Shown piece after piece: positions 63,758 through 64,000 of a stretch of DNA of 64,000 nucleotides. A program made the translations under genes and the position numbers. Location: assembly GCF_037893015.1 (NCBI RefSeq), contig NC_133661.1:182320508-182384507 (forward strand), read 5' to 3'. The notes beneath the pieces are model-generated. The model saw only the letters and a program-made list of their open reading frames with translations, was not told the DNA's origin and searched no databases. Source of the DNA: Macrotis lagotis. Its lineage: Eukaryota; Chordata; Mammalia; Peramelemorphia; Peramelidae. Within the stretch, counting starts at the first letter, position 1, and the number at the start of each line of letters is the position of its first letter.

Positions 63758-64000
63758 TTTTCAATTACATGCAAAAGTATTTTTTCAACATTCATTCTTT
63801 TGAAAACTTAAGAGTTCTACATTTTTCTGGGGGCAGCTAGGTGGCGCAGTGGAGTCAGGGGTACCTAAATTCAAATCCAGTCTCAGACACTTCATAATTA
63901 CCAGCTGTGTGGCCTTGGGCAAGCCACTTAACCCCATTGCCTTGCAAAAACCAAAAAAAAAAAAAAAGAGTTCTACATTTTTCTATTCCCCTCCCCCCAG
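63758..64000 (-). repeat. L1 3' tail, antisense, split by a SINE, cut by window end
   Basis: tttcaattacatgcaaaagt followed by attttttcaacattcattct is the marsupial L1 3' terminus seen at 18650 and 46105. It resumes after the SINE and runs out of the window. Confidence 0.7.
63829..63966 (+). repeat. WSINE1-like SINE with 18 bp duplication
   Basis: gggggcagctaggtggcgca to ccattgccttgcaaaaacc plus A tail, lacking ~20 bp of the tRNA domain. Flanked by agagttctacatttttct at 63811-63828 and 63967-63984. Confidence 0.94.

Noticed and set aside
9408-63966. Possible tRNA genes at the many ggttcaaatcc phrases
   Set aside because: These are B-box remnants of tRNA-derived SINEs. They lack a foldable acceptor and anticodon stem.
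1-64000. A novel multi-gene biological system
   Set aside because: Apart from SLC7A8 and CEBPE the window holds only retroelement remnants and non-coding DNA. No gene cluster of unknown function is supported.

Overview
This is a marsupial nuclear genome window, most probably from an Australidelphian marsupial and plausibly a dasyurid. It carries dozens of copies of a ~150 bp tRNA-derived SINE of WSINE1 type (gcagctaggtggtgcagtgg at the head, a cttgcaaaaa tail). It also holds abundant L1, an ORF1-only (HAL1-like) L1 relative, ancient L2 and MIR, and at least one RTE-like relic. Family names come from memory of repeat libraries, not from a search. There is no bacterial, plasmid or phage gene organisation.

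Two real protein-coding genes are visible, both on the + strand. At the left edge are the last four coding exons of SLC7A8 (the LAT2 light chain of the heterodimeric amino-acid exchanger; 1915-6610) and a long 3' UTR ending near 8.86 kb. At 54175-55886 is the complete two-exon CEBPE gene, the myeloid bZIP factor C/EBP-epsilon, predicted at 280 residues. These two genes are also neighbours in the same order and orientation on human 14q11.2, so the window is a conserved syntenic block. They are unrelated in function: an epithelial amino-acid transporter next to a granulocyte transcription factor.

The ~45 kb between them and the 8 kb after CEBPE hold no further gene that I can support. 9-25 kb: SINEs, L1 3' ends, an RTE-like relic and L2. 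25.6-28.3 kb: a 5'-truncated sense-strand L1 ORF2. 31-37 kb: one L2 split apart by several generations of insertions, including a HAL1-like element with an intact 5' end. 37-43 kb: an antisense L2 with recognisable reverse-transcriptase remnants. 43-45.8 kb: AT-rich, undiagnosed. 45.8-49.4 kb: antisense L1 pieces. 49.4-53.2 kb: mixed repeats. 53.3-56.3 kb: CEBPE. 56.3-64 kb: repeat-poorer sequence with islands carrying C/EBP, AP-1, RUNX, GATA and CACCC motifs, candidates for downstream CEBPE enhancers.

I found no previously undescribed biological system. The most interesting material is the nested retroelement archaeology, dated by target-site duplications, and the candidate CEBPE regulatory islands. 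Repeat boundaries are by eye, accurate to roughly 5-20 bp unless a target-site duplication is quoted.
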